A DNA stretch of 64,000 nt from Chlorops oryzae (lineage: Eukaryota; Arthropoda; Insecta; Diptera; Chloropidae). The stretch spans positions 135,741,680 to 135,805,679 of the forward strand of contig CM035806.1 in NCBI GenBank assembly GCA_020466095.1. The letters run 5' to 3'. The translations under genes were made by a program, and so were the position numbers. Below the pieces are notes generated by a model. It was not told where the DNA came from and did no database searches. It worked only from the letters and a program-made list of their open reading frames with translations. Shown here piece after piece: positions 18,246 to 31,423 of the stretch; positions within the stretch are counted from its first letter, which is position 1, and the number at the start of each line of letters is the position of its first letter.

Positions 18246-19786
18246 TATTAACAATTCAAATTCTATATTTTACGGCCCCGCTGACACACACAGACACACA
18301 CACATAGTGAGTGTCATACACTGTTGTGGCGAGTGTAATAATAGAAGAAAATTGTCACAAGCCAATAATATTTGGTGTATTACTTTTTGCTTTCCCACTT
18401 CGCTTTTCAACGCTTCAATAAACCTTCCTTTCACTCCTCATTATATGCGCGCACGATTTCTAGTGACTTTCATTTACAACTTATTCCCCCACACTTTATG
18501 TTTTTGTGCCCTTTTCCATGTTAATTACACTACCCTTGCGCTGTGAGACTCGTTAAATGGTACCTAGGAAGCTATAATTTTATTTGAACAAAATTTTTAT
18601 GCCAATTCGAAGGACGTGTCAACAACCTTCGACAATACGAAATGAAAATGAAAAAAAAAAAAATACACAGTTACACGTTTCAGGTAAAATAACACACAAT
18701 AACACATCCGAAGGCTGAAATAATGTACAGTCAAACTTCACAAATGGGAGCATATTGTACATACATACACCTACTTCACATATTGTATTTGCTGTACTTA
18801 CCGATTCCTTTCCGTTTCAATATTTTCGCTCCCCCAAAATCAATATCGAACTTGTACTATAAGTGTCCGCTGTCAGGGGAATTCACTGTAAAATAAACCC
18901 CAAATTTCTTTTCGTGAACATTTTTTCATTTTTCTCCAAATCATTTCCATTTCCCAATGTCAATCAAAGAAATTGATGACGTGACTTAAAGAACTTTATC
19001 GGAGGGAAATCCAAATTTGTGCCAACTCTCATATTTCCAGTCGGGTAGGAGCGGGAGAGAAGACGTAGGTATTATTGGTAGGATAAGAGTGTTGCGTGCC
19101 ATTAATGAATTTTTGTTAATCGAGCGTATCCGAGTGACCCCTTTGTTATCCCAAACGTTGTTTGCATTGGATGGTCATTGACGTCTACGATAACGATACG
19201 GTGGCCTGAACATTTTTGACATTGACGTATTGCGTACCAAAAAGAAATTACATCAACGCTGAACACATTTTTAACATAAAATTTCTCACAAATTTCAACG
19301 GGATTTGAACACAAATAGTTGATAGTTGTCATATATTGGATAACTATATGATAGTTAACATATATAGAAGGTATCATAGATGTTAACTAGAACCATATGT
19401 TATAGACATCATATGTTTATAGTATCATATACATATGCTAACTATAATATGATAGATCTCTCAACATGCTCTCATAGTGTTCTTTAAAGCGGTTGTACTT
19501 AAAAGAAACAAAAATTCTTCTTTCACCCTTCTGTTATCAAAAAAAACTGTAGAGATCTCTTCATGTTTGACATTTAAATTTTAAGCGACAAGAATCCCGA
19601 ACTGTTTCTGAATTGGTAAAGGCGGCGCCGATGGCTAAGCACATGCAGTATTATATGGCACCTCCGCAACAAAGGAGTGGCAACTCAAAGTTCACCATTT
19701 TGTATAAAAGACTTATGGGGCCTTAGAAGAGGTCGTGCGATATGTACTTTTCACTTGGTTTCGTTTCGAGAAGTTCTTTGCACAAA
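18246..19786. other. Non-coding DNA, nothing recognised
   Basis: No supported coding region. 19311-19460 has short repeated atatgatagttaacatat-type motifs. Confidence 0.4.
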
Positions 19787-20028
19787 TGTGAGAGAGAGAG
19801 AGAGAGAGTGTGTGAGAGAGAGAGAGAGAGTGTGAGAGAGAGAGAGAGAGTGTGAGAGAGAGAGAGAGAGAGTGTGAGAGAGAGAGAGAGAGTGTGGAGA
19901 GAGAGAGAGAGAGAGTGTGTGAGAGAGAGAGAGAGTGTGTGAGAGAGAGAGAGAGTGTGTGAGAGAGAGAGAGAGAGTGTGAGAGAGAGAGAGAGAGAGA
20001 GTGAGAGAGAGAGAGAGCGAGAGAGAGA

Positions 20029-20067
<39 letters not shown>

Positions 20068-20147
20068 AGAGAGAGAGAGTGAGAGAGTGAGATAGAGAGA
20101 GAGAGAGAAAGAGAAAGAGAGAGAGAGAGAGAGAGTGAGAGTGAGAA

Positions 20148-20218
<71 letters not shown>

Positions 20219-20229
20219 GAGAGAGAGAA

Positions 20230-20261
<32 letters not shown>

Positions 20262-20383
20262 TGAGAGTGAGAAAGAGAGAGAGAGAGAAAGTGAGAGAGA
20301 GAGTGAGAGAGAGAGAGAGAGTGAGAGAGAGAGAGAGTGAGAGAGAGTAGAGAGAGAGAGAGAGTGAGAGAGAGAGTGAGAGA

Positions 20384-20422
<39 letters not shown>

Positions 20423-20429
20423 AGAGAGA

Positions 20430-20475
<46 letters not shown>

Positions 20476-20800
20476 AGAGAGGAGAGAGAGAGAGAGTGAG
20501 AGTGAGAAAAAGAGAGAGAGAGAGAAATGAGAGAGAGATGAGGAGAGAGAGAGAGTGAGAGAGAGAGAGAGTGAGAGAGATGAGGAAGAGAGAGTGTAGA
20601 GAGAGAGTGAGAGAGAGATGAGAGAGAGAGAGAGAGAGTGAGAGAGTGAGAGAGTGAGAGATGAGAGAGAGTGTAGAGATCAGAGATGAGTGAAGAAGAG
20701 AGATTGAGTGATCGTGAGATGCAGTGATGATGACTGAGAGAGAGAGAGAGAGAATCGTCAGCAGAGAAGAGAGACAGAGAGAGACAGAGAGAGAGACTAC
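19787..20800 (+). repeat. ~1-kb (GA)n microsatellite
   Basis: Near-continuous GA dinucleotides with GTGA/GTGTGA interruptions. It gives an artefactual 380-residue Ser/Leu frame on the - strand. Long GA tracts are bound by GAGA factor in flies; no function is shown here. Confidence 0.95.
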
Positions 20801-21183
20801 TCGTTCCAGTACTCGGTCTAATATAACTGAAAATTTGCGAATTAATTATTTGCAATAAAAACCTGGTCGGAATTTAAAACCGAAGAAACGTTCTTATTTC
20901 AATTTCAATTTTGCGAAAAATCATTTCATGTTCGCCCTTGAATATGCAAAAATAATTTTAAGAAATATGAAAATAGTTCACTGCTGCAAAAAGGTATCCA
21001 TATCCTTTGAAATTTAATTCCAATTACTGCTAAAATCTCCAATATCAACAAAATGAGCTCATTAGTGCCCACAATTCTTTCTTTACAACTTCATTTTCAA
21101 ACATTGATTTAACTGGAGAAACCGCCCAGTCGGCAATGCGTTCTTGCATGAAAATGTTCTTCTATGAATTCATTGATGACATA

Positions 21184-22005
21184 CAGTGTTGTGCAAAACA
21201 TAAGCAACCATATAAATTTGTGACGTATTGAGCAATAAATTTTAAAAAACAACAACAACCACAAAAAGAATGATGCTGTTTTATTCCTTAAAGTATCAGC
21301 TATAAGTATGTATAAAAAGATAACCATAAGAATGCATAACGGAGAAATTTTGAATTAAAATACACAAAAACCCCCTGTGCAAAACATAAGCAACTCCAGT
21401 ACAAATTTTCAGTGCTTTTTAAAATTAAAAATTTGAAAGAAATATGAAAAGGGAAAATTTCGCACGTTTTTCTAATTTGACCCTTTCTTAACACTTCGAG
21501 CTTTGTGAAAAGTACAACAATTAAAATATTGCAGACCTATTTTAAGATTTGCAGACCAAACCAAATTGAGTTTCGATTTTTTATCAAAAATGTATGGAAA
21601 AACAAAGAAAAATCGAAACTCAATTTGGTTTGGTCTGCAAATCTTAAAATAGGTCTGCAATATTTTAATTGTTGTACTTTTCACAAAGCTCGAAGTGTTA
21701 AGAAAGGGTCAAATTAGAAAAACGTGCGAAATTTTCCCTTTTCATATTTCTTTCAAATTTTTATTTTTAAAAAGCACTGAAAATTTGTACTGGAGTTGCT
21801 TATGTTTTGCACAGGGGGTTTTTGTGTATTTTAATTCAAAATTTTTCCGTTATGCATTCTTATGGTTATCTTTTTGTACATACTTATAGCTGATACTTTA
21901 AGGAATAAAACAGCATCATTCTTTTTGTGGTTGTTGTTGTTTTTTAAAATTTATTGCTCAATACGTCACAAATTTATATGGTTGCTTATGTTTTGCACAA
22001 CACTG
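21184..22005. mobile_element. 822-bp palindromic Tc1/mariner-type element
   Basis: Begins CAGTGTTGTGCAAAACATAA and ends with its reverse complement, flanked by TA on both sides (21182-21183 and 22006-22007). The arms are about 398 bp each with only a few mismatches seen, around a spacer of about 26 nt (near 21582-21607). A TA duplication and CAGTG ends fit the Tc1/mariner superfamily. No transposase. A transcript through it would fold into a hairpin of about 400 bp. Confidence 0.9.
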
Positions 22006-22007
22006 TA

Positions 22008-23023
22008 AGTGAACAATTTAATATATTCAATTGACAGTCTTTAGGTTGTCAAATGAGTTTTGTTTTTTAGTTTTTAATTTTTGTGAATTTTCGGTTACCT
22101 CCGGTAACCATCTTCAGAAAAATGTAATGCCAATAAAATTCATGAGTGTTAGGAACAAATTCAGCGATAGCGGACCGAAAAGTTTCTCGAAAAAACGACA
22201 GACCGACAACCAGCAAGCAAAACCAAGAACTCCTTCTTTGTTTCAATTTGCTCGCGTCGCCATCGCGGACCATTTCGTCCAATTTTAAATGAAGATTTCC
22301 GCGATGGCGTACCGAAAACTACATGAAAATAATACCTTACATTTTCTATGATATCGCAATGTTAATTTTCAGCAAACGCATTCCAAAATAGTCCTTCCGA
22401 CTGGGATGTCTAAAAAAAAATACCATAAATTTTATGATTCTCTTCAATGCATGCATTCGCAGACGAACGAGATTCGCGGAACTGGTCGCAATAAAAATAA
22501 ACAAAAGCAACTTTTTCATTGGAAGCTTCTCATTTTTTTATTCGAGTTTCAGTTTCGTTGCGTTTGATCCGGTGTGCGCGCAGCCTTTGCAATTATCCTC
22601 ATGATGGCGGAGGCGAATTCGCCGAAACACGTTAAATACATACGTAAAAGTTAAAATTCCGATACATATATGTAGAATATTCTACACAAATATTATTGTA
22701 AAAGTGTTGAAGCGCAACATTTAGAAGCTTTCATTACTTTTCGTATTTCTTTGAATTTTCTAAAAAGGTTTTTATCCCGAATCTCTTTGTCTTTCCTTCA
22801 ATCATTTTGTTTTGTTTGTTTATTTGTTTTTTGCCATTGCAGCAATGTAAGCTTTTTTTAATTTTTTTTTTTTTTTTTTGTAAATAGCTAGCCCAAGGGC
22901 AGCACTCATACATAATTTGTCCATTGTGCTATTGTAAGTTTAAGTTGCAATTAAGTTGACGTTGAGAGTCTAATTAATATTCCCGGGATTTTCTTCTTTA
23001 TATATAAAGAACATTGTATGTTT
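22008..23023. other. Non-coding DNA, nothing recognised
   Basis: No supported gene or repeat end. Confidence 0.4.
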
Positions 23024-24243
23024 GTACATTAGGGTGTCCCGAAAAAATTATATTAATTTTTCTTAAACATATACCCTCCATTTGTTTTCGAAATATTCCT
23101 ATGCAATAGGAAACTAATAGCAAACCGTTAAATTGATAACATTTTAAGGCCTAATATGACCAGATCATGTAAAAAATGAGAAATATTTGAATATTAAGAA
23201 ATCTAAAGCGTTGAATTTTGATATAAATTGTACCCTCAAGGTATGCATGTTAATATTTAAGACTAAAATTTCCTATTAGTTTTGAGTATTTTCCAGTGAA
23301 ACTTTCTTCGAGCTATGATGATGATAAACATAATTTGAATATATATTTCTGATATCGTGGTTATGTTGCAATATTTTCAGAGAAACCCACGATTTTTAAT
23401 ATCAAAATTTTTCGTTGCATACTTTTGGGGGGACTCAATTCGAAGCGACTTCATACCAAATTTCAAAGGAAATTCGGCGCGGGTTATCGTGATCCAATCC
23501 CAATAATATTTAATACTTAAGGTGAGATTACACTACGTGTGCAATTTACATATAATTGCTCAAAAAAATGTGTGACACATCTGAAACAAATAAAATTTGA
23601 AGCACATTTATTTGCTCAGGGTATTACACTACGTGTGCAATGCACACATAATTGCTCAAAAAAATGTGTGACACATCTGAAAAATAATTGCACACATAAC
23701 ATTTTCTCGCACAAAATATGGACAAATCACACATGTTGATTGCGCAATGTTACTAGGTTTCGTTTTTAAAAGATTGCAATGAAAATAATGTCCAACTTTA
23801 GAGATTTCAGAGACAGTTAAGATATTCGAAATCTTTAAAACTAAAAGTTATGACAGTATTTAAGCATTTGCCTAAACTGTGTTCTAACCTCACACAAAAA
23901 AACAAATGTTCAGCAGATTGTACTGTATGAGGAAACAGTTTCACGTGTACATATTTTTACAAAATGTTTGTGCAGTTGAAATTTGGGTTGATTACATTAC
24001 GCGTGCAACGCACACATTTTATTTGTAAAATATTGTAAGAATTATTTTGAGCAAACAAATTATTCGTCGATTTCATTACGTGTGCAATGTTTATGACGTC
24101 AGTGAGCAAATATTCGTACATTGCACACGTAGTGTCATCTCACCTTTAAGCTAATAGGATCATTTAGAAAAAAATGGGGGGCATGCGTTTCGATTTTTGA
24201 GCAAATAAAATCATCCCTTATATCTCGGGACACCTCAATGTAC
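23024..24243. mobile_element. Inverted-repeat element interrupted by a younger element
   Basis: Ends are GTACATTAGGGTGTCCCGA and the inverse of GTACATTGAGGTGTCCCGA (19 bp, two differences). About 590 bp of its own sequence surrounds the inserted element at 23520-24145. No coding capacity; the superfamily is unclear. Confidence 0.55.
23520..24145. mobile_element. Harbinger-like MITE with TTA duplication
   Basis: Inverted ends AGGTGAGATKACACTACGTG, flanked by TTA on both sides (23517-23519 and 24146-24148), the PIF/Harbinger target signature. Inside, a segment of about 75 bp (acactacgtgtgcaat...tgtgacacatctgaaa) is tandemly duplicated near 23529 and 23627. No transposase. Confidence 0.75.
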
Positions 24244-24675
24244 ATATTTGGTTATCGTCATAATTTTGTACATACAATGTATTTGCATCTTGGAGATTTC
24301 CGTCAGATTTCACTTTGTTTTGCCATTGAGGTTTTCAAGAGGTTTTCGCATGAAAGATGGAACCCTTTTTTAGTTTTGTTGCCTAGTCTATATACGAAAC
24401 AAATTTATCAGATTCTTCTATTGGTCCATTGCGATGAAATTAAGTAAATGTGATGAGAGAATTTTCGAAATTCCAATTGAAAATTATTACAACTGAAGCT
24501 TACTTTCTGGTTTTTTTTGGCATAACAAATTGCATTCGAGTGGACTATTGAGAATCCGAATTAATTCCAAGTGCTTTCATTGGAAGAGGAACCAGAGAGT
24601 TGAAGTAGAGTAGAAAACAAAAATACACTGTATAAACCAAAGCATACTTACAGATGCTAAGCAAATTTTTTCATT

Positions 24676-26500
24676 ATTCGATTTAGCCATGTCCGTCTGT
24701 CTGTCCGTCTGTATACAGTTTTCTTATCGAAGGATTTGAGCTATCTTGACAAAATTTGGTATGCAAGCTCACAGGTACATGAGTAAGAACAAGTTCGAGA
24801 ATGGACCCGATCGGACCATTTTTAGGGGTACCTCCAGTACTAGGCCCAAGTAGCAAAATAGGTCGAAAATTGGTAAATTCTTACCTATATTAGGTCAGAA
24901 TATTTACTTGACCTAACCTAAATATGTCGAAATTACGTCGATTCGACGTCGAGTCGACGTAAGTGGGGAATAGATTGGAAGTCGATTGGCGGTAATAATA
25001 GGTCATAATAGGGCATTTCGACTTCAAAGTCAGGGCGAAAAGAAGTCCGTTTACCTAATATTAGTCGAAAAGAAGTCGCAATGACCAATTTTCGACCTAA
25101 TTGGACTTATGAGTAAAACGAAAGAGAACGTAAAAGGAAACGAAAAAAGTGAGAGAGAGAGTAACAGAGAAAGATATAAATACATAATATCTTACTCAGT
25201 CATTTGTATTACTCGAAAGCAGAAATGAACGAGAGATTTTCTTCTTCGTGTGTCTTAAGAAATAAATAATAAATAAAATATGGACTTCATTAAAAATTAT
25301 TTTACGCTTAATAAGTCCCAAAAACATATGCCCGCTGAGATTTTTCGTGAAAGTGTTCCTTCTACTTCTTCATTTTTAAGGGGCTTTCTCATTGATGGAA
25401 ATTAAATAAATATTGCTTGAAAAAAATTGTTTCTCTTAAAGAAAAAACATATGCAGAAGAATAATTCTCAATTTGCCATTCGAAAAACATGGCGGAGCTC
25501 GACCTATTTTGACCTATTTCGACTTTAAAGTCAAACCGACTATGAAGTCCGAAAATCAAGTCCGCTCGACTTTGAAGTCAAAGCATGCAACAAATTAAGT
25601 CAACTTTTGACCCTATTTCGCCCTATAAGTCAAACGGACCTTAAAGTGGAATTTTAGTCGAAAAATTGGTCGGTTTGCCTTGAAAAATTACCTAATTTGG
25701 AATTCAAAGTTAAGTCAATTTTAAGTCACTCAATAGGGAATTTTTTACCTATTTTCGACCAAAAATCGACTTGGAAGTCGAAGCGACTTTGAAGTCATGA
25801 AATAGGTAGAATAGAGGTAATTTGGACCTCCGAAACGGACTTTTAAGTTAGGTCATATTTAAGGCCGGAAAATAGGTCAGAAATAGGGTATTTTAAACCA
25901 AAATAGGTCGATTCGACTTGCTGCTGGTCGAATCGCTCTATTTTGCTGCTTGGGAAGGTCTGTTACGAAAATCACAAAAACTGCTCTAAATCCGATGTTT
26001 TTCAAGATATTTTCATGAAATTTGATAGTTGATAATATTTAAAGGCCAGTAATATTATTTCCGAAAATTGGAAAAGTGGGCGTGGCAGAAGGGCGGTTTT
26101 AGAAAATTGTCTCCTACACCCGAAATTCAAATGGGACTTGAACGAAATTTGGCACTTATGCTTCCTTTGTAGCCATAAACATCCTGCCCAAATATTATCT
26201 TGATCGGTCCATTATTAAGGGTCACAAAAATCTCAAAACTGCCCCAAAATCTGACTTTTTCCAAATAGTTCAATTAAACTTAGAATTTTCGCGTATATTT
26301 AGGCCTCCGATTAGAATTCTGAAAAGTTTGGAAAAGTGGGCGTGGCAAAGGGGCGGTTTTCATAAAGAAATTAAACAAATGTCGGTATATGGGGCCCCTT
26401 ATGGCCTTAAACAACTCCTGATATTCAAAATTATTTGAAGATGTGTGTCTGTGTCGCGTATTCTATTGTCAGGCTCGCCTGACTATAACACCCTTACTTG
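24676..26500 (+). repeat. Family-2 dispersed repeat, interrupted copy
   Basis: Second DINE-1/mini-me-like family: tcgatttagccatgtccgtc, gtccgtctgtatacagttttc, gtgggcgtggca, gtcggtatatggggcccctt, and a 3' hairpin TCAGGCTCGCCTGA followed by ctataacacccttacttg. Interrupted at 24845-25954. Other copies: 26897-27770, 33511-34013, 57692-58545 and 61386-62252. Confidence 0.8.
24845..25954. mobile_element. Foldback-like element built of repeated GGTCGAA/AAGTCG motifs
   Basis: Inverted ends CCCAAGTAGCAAAATAG and CTATTTTGCTGCTTGGG. It sits exactly inside a family-2 repeat; the copy at 57978 shows the uninterrupted sequence ccagtactagggtctg. Its 1.1 kb is filled with short direct and inverted variants of taggtcgaaa, gacctattttcgac and ttgaagtcg. 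No coding capacity. Confidence 0.75.
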
Positions 26501-26896
26501 GTTTTCAGTCTCATTTTGTTTGCTGCTTTCTTCACCTATTGTGGCTTTTGTGTTTGCTGGTCTGGTGTGCAGTTAGTTTTCTCGTCTCGCAGAGATGCTG
26601 TTGTCGAGATGTAGGAGGCAAGGCTTGCGATGGGAACCGAAACCATTGATGTTGTTGCTATGTGCTAAGAACCAACAAGAGTATAAGTTGGCGTACTTGC
26701 TGCGATCGAGCAGGGAACTTGGAAGCTTGTAGGCTGTAAGGCCAATGTATTCGTTGCAACTGTTTGGTGCGGTGTGCCGGTGAACTTGGCTAAAGCCACC
26801 GAGTGAAGGTTCAACAGAGTATTTTGTTGTTGGATGGAATCCGAAACACTGTGCGAACGTTGAACACTTATATTTGCCACTTTTCTTTTGAGCCTT

Positions 26897-27770
26897 TTTA
26901 TACCCGACACACTCTGTGCCGAGGGTATATTGCGTTTGTGCGGTTCTGTGTAACACACAGAACTAGTCGGAATAGACCGCCCAAAATTTTTATAGAAATG
27001 ATCAGCGTCTCCAGGAGATTCGATTTAGACATCTCCGTCTGTCTGTCTATCTGTACACAGTTTTCTTATCGAAATTCAAATGGGACTTGACGAAAAGTTG
27101 GTGTGTAAGCTTCCTTCGCAGTCATTAACATCCTCTACAAAAAATGTTATTGATCGGTCCATAATTAATAATACACCTCCAGTGCTAGGGTCTGTAATGA
27201 ATACCATAAAAACTGCTCAAAAACCAAAGTCTTTCAAGATAATTTGATGAAATTTGATATTTGACCATTTTAAAGGCAAGTAATATGATTTCTAAAAATT
27301 GTGAAAAGTGGGCGTGGCAGAAAGGCTTTTTTCGAAAATTGTGTCCTACACCCGAAACTCAAATGGGACTTGAACGAAATTTGGCACTTGTGCTTCCTTT
27401 GTAGCCATAGGTCCATTATTAAGGGTACCTCCAGTACTAGGGTCTGGCACAAAAATCCGAAAACTGCCTCAAAATCTGACTTTTTCCAAATATTTCAATG
27501 AAACTTAGAATTTGAGCGTATATTTAAGCCGGCGATTAGAATTAAAAAAAAAAAAACAAATGTTGGAAAAGTGGGCGTGGTAAAGGGGCGGTTTTCACAG
27601 AGAAATCTAACAAAAGTCGGTATATGGGGCCCCTAATGGCCTTAAAAACCTGTTGAATATTCTTGCTTAGTGGTCCTGTTTTTTGGGCGTGGTTCAAAAA
27701 TTATTTAAACATTTGTGTCTGTGTCGGGTATTTGATTGTCAGGTTCGCCTGACTATAACACCCTTACTTG
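26897..27770 (+). repeat. Family-2 dispersed repeat
   Basis: Full-length-looking copy from ttatacccgacacactctg to the hairpin and cttacttg end. Contains the GTCY-type run gtctgtctgtctatctg. Confidence 0.8.
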
Positions 27771-29172
27771 TTTTTATTTAAAAAACATGAGACCGTGAAT
27801 AATTTTTTATGAGTTATGGAAGCGTAAAATGTTACTTCCTTGTGACTGGACATATAACTAGAATGTTTTATTGTCAAGAGAAACGTGCATCCATTCCATG
27901 CGACTGAGAAAGAAATCCGAGAAAAATCAGAAAATCGACCAGAAACACGCAGCCATGACATGTGGCAACAACAAGAACAAAATATCTAACTTACATATAC
28001 CCAAGAACATTTGCCTGCCGTCTTGAGACACTCATCTATGCGAAAGCAACCCTCCAGGAAGCCTGTCGCCATATTGCCCCATGTTTATGTCAACAGTATT
28101 TACAGGCTGCGTCAGTAGAAAAAATTGTACTGTCAAGAGGTTTTTATAGTCAATCTCTATTTACCATGTCAACAGAGCGTCTATACATTGAATTTTTGTA
28201 AGTCTATCCTGCAGTAAATGCTATTGACATGGTCAACGAGGCGTCTACAGTTCGATTTTAATTTATCTAATATATTTGCTGCACGCGAAACAGAGGAGAC
28301 TCTTTGGCGAAAGCGTTGGTGGAAGCGTTTTCACTCAGCAATCTGAGGGCTCGATGTTCAAATCTCATTGGAGGCGGAAATGTAGAAAATCTTAATACAA
28401 TGTACTATCTCCTTGCGGACATTCCTCTTAAACGGACACTTTTTGGGAATGATTTAGTGCTTCTACTTCTTAGATTCCTTTTAAGCGGACACCTCTATTG
28501 AGCTTACATATTTTGCGGTCCGTCCCATAGGTGTCCGCTTAAGAGAGAGAGAGTATACTATATTTGAAATTTAAAAATTATTAAAAGTGTTCTATGCTCA
28601 TCAGGGATGAGAAAACAAGTTACACGGGCAAAAAAGCCCCTTCAAAAAACTCCTATAATTTGGATTAAAAAACTGTTTCAACTTGTTTGCATAAAAATGT
28701 TTATCGGAAGCCTGTTGGTTCGTTAATTATTTTCTATTTAATAAATAAATTTAAAAAAATTTTTTTAAATTGAGTTCAATGCTAGGCTGTGATTTGAACT
28801 CTAGAACTTCGGATTGCTAGGCAAGCACTTAACGCAACTAGCCACAATAAGCATTACAAATGCCGATTTCTATTGACGCACTAAAGTAAATGTACCCGTT
28901 TCTATGCCCATATAGTGGTACCCACGTCAATAGTGTTTCCCTACTGCTAGTTCTTTTGCAATGACATATCTGTTCGCGTTTGTTTGCATGCATGCATTCA
29001 TATGTGTGTGTGTGTGGTGTGTGTGCGTATGTGTGTTTATTTGGGCGCGTGCGAGCGCATGTGCTTTCCTTTCCTTTGCAAGGCATATCAATTGCATGTT
29101 GACATACGTTATTCTCAATCTTTATAGTTGTCGTAATTAATTTATATGAAAATAGTTTTGAGTGACTCAATA
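27771..29172. other. Non-coding DNA with two short repeat fragments
   Basis: Holds a pogo-like end (28410-28558) and, at 28786-28855 on the - strand, a tRNA-like segment with a B-box-like GAGTTCAAATC. No gene. Confidence 0.4.
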
Positions 29173-29340
29173 GGGGTATTCACAAAGGCGTCGGAAAATA
29201 GTAATGTCGGAAACTCGGAAATTTTTATCTGCTTAAAAAGTTGTGCAAGATACAAAAAAAGTTTAAAATTTTTTTAAGAAGTCACAGTTTTCCGATTTTC
29301 TGACTTTCCAAAGTTTTTAACACGCCTTTGTGATTACCCC
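29173..29340. mobile_element. 168-bp MITE
   Basis: Inverted ends GGGGTATTCACAAAGGCGT and GGGGTAATCACAAAGGCGT. AT-rich middle. The target duplication was not resolved. Confidence 0.65.
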
Positions 29341-29439
29341 TTATATTTGAAATGAAAAATTCTAAACTTGAAGTGAACGAACGTCAACGCACATAAACAC
29401 GAGATTTTGAGAAATCACCCAGCCAGAAAATATATCCAG

Positions 29440-29690
29440 CAGGACAATAATATTAATGATTTACTTGGATGACATACAGGTGACATTATCACGCATGCCA
29501 CCTTGGGGAGTACAATGTCATCGTAGAAGGGTAGTGTTCATGTGCTTGAATCTCATTTGCTACTGAAATTTAAATAAGGTTTTAGCATCAGTCGAGTGTT
29601 AGCATAAAGTTGCGATGTGGAAGCGTGCTCGCCTCACAATCCGAAGATCGCGTACTCGATCCCTGGCCTTACACAAATATTATAATAATT
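29440..29690 (+). repeat. tRNA-derived SINE-like repeat, copy 2
   Basis: Same family as 17990-18245. The 3' part (gcgatgtggaagcgtgctcg ... gcgtactcgatccctggc) looks like A-box and B-box sequences of a tRNA. Confidence 0.55.
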
Positions 29691-29694
29691 GTAA

Positions 29695-30240
29695 ACAAGT
29701 AAGAAAGCTAAAGTCGATCAAGCCCGACTTTGAAATACCCAGCGTCCCGACATTATTGGCGCACTATGTTTTGCCTCTCCATTTTTGGGCGGGCCACATA
29801 AATTAACTAAATAAAGTAACTTCAGAAGTTACGATAAACCCTTATTTGTGGGCGTGGACGTCAAATTTTTTTTCCAGGATATGTGCCTTTTCGTAGTTTA
29901 CCAGTACACCGAATATCAATGAAATGTGTTGAGTGGTTCGCAAGTTACAAGCATTTTACTGAAAACACAATAAATTCATTTGTGGGCGTGGCAGTGGGCG
30001 GATGTCTCCCATTTTTACTTAAGATCATACTCGGATCCCGATATACCTGTGTGCCAAATTTCGACTTGGTTGGTCCAGCCGTTTCGGAGGAGATCCGGAC
30101 ACAGACGCACATGTCTAAATCGATTCAGTTTTTGATCCTGATCAAGAATATATATTTATATGTCTATATCTAAGGAGCTTAGTTCTGGCTGTTACAAGAT
30201 TCGCACAAAACTTGTATACCCTGCTTACGCTGGGTATAAA
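29695..30240 (-). repeat. Family-1 dispersed repeat, inverted copy
   Basis: Starts acaagtaagaaagctaaagt and ends tacgctgggtataaa, so it is the reverse of the 570-891 copy. It contains the uninterrupted core and the GTCY-run remnant. Confidence 0.8.
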
Positions 30241-30462
30241 AATATGGATATGATCAATTGCAGGAGAATTTTACTTTTCCGAGCACAGCAAAAAAAATTA
30301 CTTTTCCAGATTGAAATTTTGTAGTTTCCGTTCGAGAATCGGAAAAAATGTAGTGAGTTAGATTTACGAAAGAAATAAATTATATTGAAGGAGTAGACGG
30401 ATGTACGTCCCAATTAAGATCATGTACGGAGAAAGAAAATTTGACTTGAGAGAAAACTTTCG

Positions 30463-31017
30463 AGAAGAGAGAAAAGAGAGAAGCAAATGACAGTTTTTGA
30501 ATGAAAAGAGAGAGATAGAAATAATAATGTAAGATAAGAGAGAGAGAATGAAGATGTACAAGATGAAGAAACTTAATGACATGAGAGATACGAGAGAAAA
30601 AAAATGGATAGATGAAAGAGGAGAATGAAGAGAGATGAAGAGAGATAGAAAGAAGAGATGAAGAGAGATGAAGAGAGATGAAGAGAGATGAAGAGAGATG
30701 AAGAGAGATGAAGAGAGATGAAGAGATGATGAAGAGAAGAATGAAGAGAGATGAAGAGAGATGAGGATGAGAGAAAAGAGAGTGAAGAGAGATGAAGAGA
30801 GATGAAGAGAGATGAAGAGAGATGAAGAGAGATGAAGAAGAGATGAAAAGAGAGAGAGATGAAGAGAGATGAAAAGAGATGGAGAGTGATAGAGAGGGAT
30901 GAAGGAGATGGGAAGAGAGATGGAGAGAGATGGAGAGTGATAGAGAGGGATGAAAAGAGATGGAGAGTGATAGAAATGGATGAAGAGAGATGGAGAGGGG
31001 TTGAGAGAGAGATGGGG
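30463..31017 (+). repeat. (AGAGATGA)n minisatellite
   Basis: About 550 bp of 8-10 bp units of the type gagagatgaa. The long Ser/His/Leu frames on the - strand are repeat artefacts. Confidence 0.95.
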
Positions 31018-31019
31018 AA

Positions 31020-31420
31020 AACAGGAAGGAACTCGATACCCACCCATTTCATTCGAAGATTTACTTACGATTCTTCAGTCGTGTTTCTTTGTTGAATTTT
31101 TGAATTTCTTCATGCATTCTCTTACTCTCCAACGATATTGATTTTTTCTTCACATTTTATATAACCTTGTGTTCTTTTGGCTATACATCGTTAGGCAGGC
31201 ATTCATTCGATTCGGGCTCGTTTGGCAAGGCTGAGGCTCCAATGCCGAATTTAAATTTTTTAAGATTTGGACACTTGTTGGCTCAGGCCGAAAATCGTTT
31301 TCGGGCGGAAATGCATGCATTCCGGTGACGATGACTTTGGTTACAACGTTGTTGTGTGTGTGCTTTTTGTTTTTTTTTTAAACGAGGAGTAAAAGCATCG
31401 AAATCCAAAGTCAGTGAGGG
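31020..31420. other. Non-coding DNA, nothing recognised
   Basis: No supported gene. Confidence 0.4.
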
Positions 31421-31423
31421 ACT

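Noticed and set aside
19713..20855. 380-residue Ser/Leu-rich frame on the - strand
   Set aside because: It is the translation of a GA microsatellite, with no start context, splice structure or homology.
21472..21717. Near-identical small proteins on both strands
   Set aside because: A mirror effect of the 822-bp palindrome, not paired genes.
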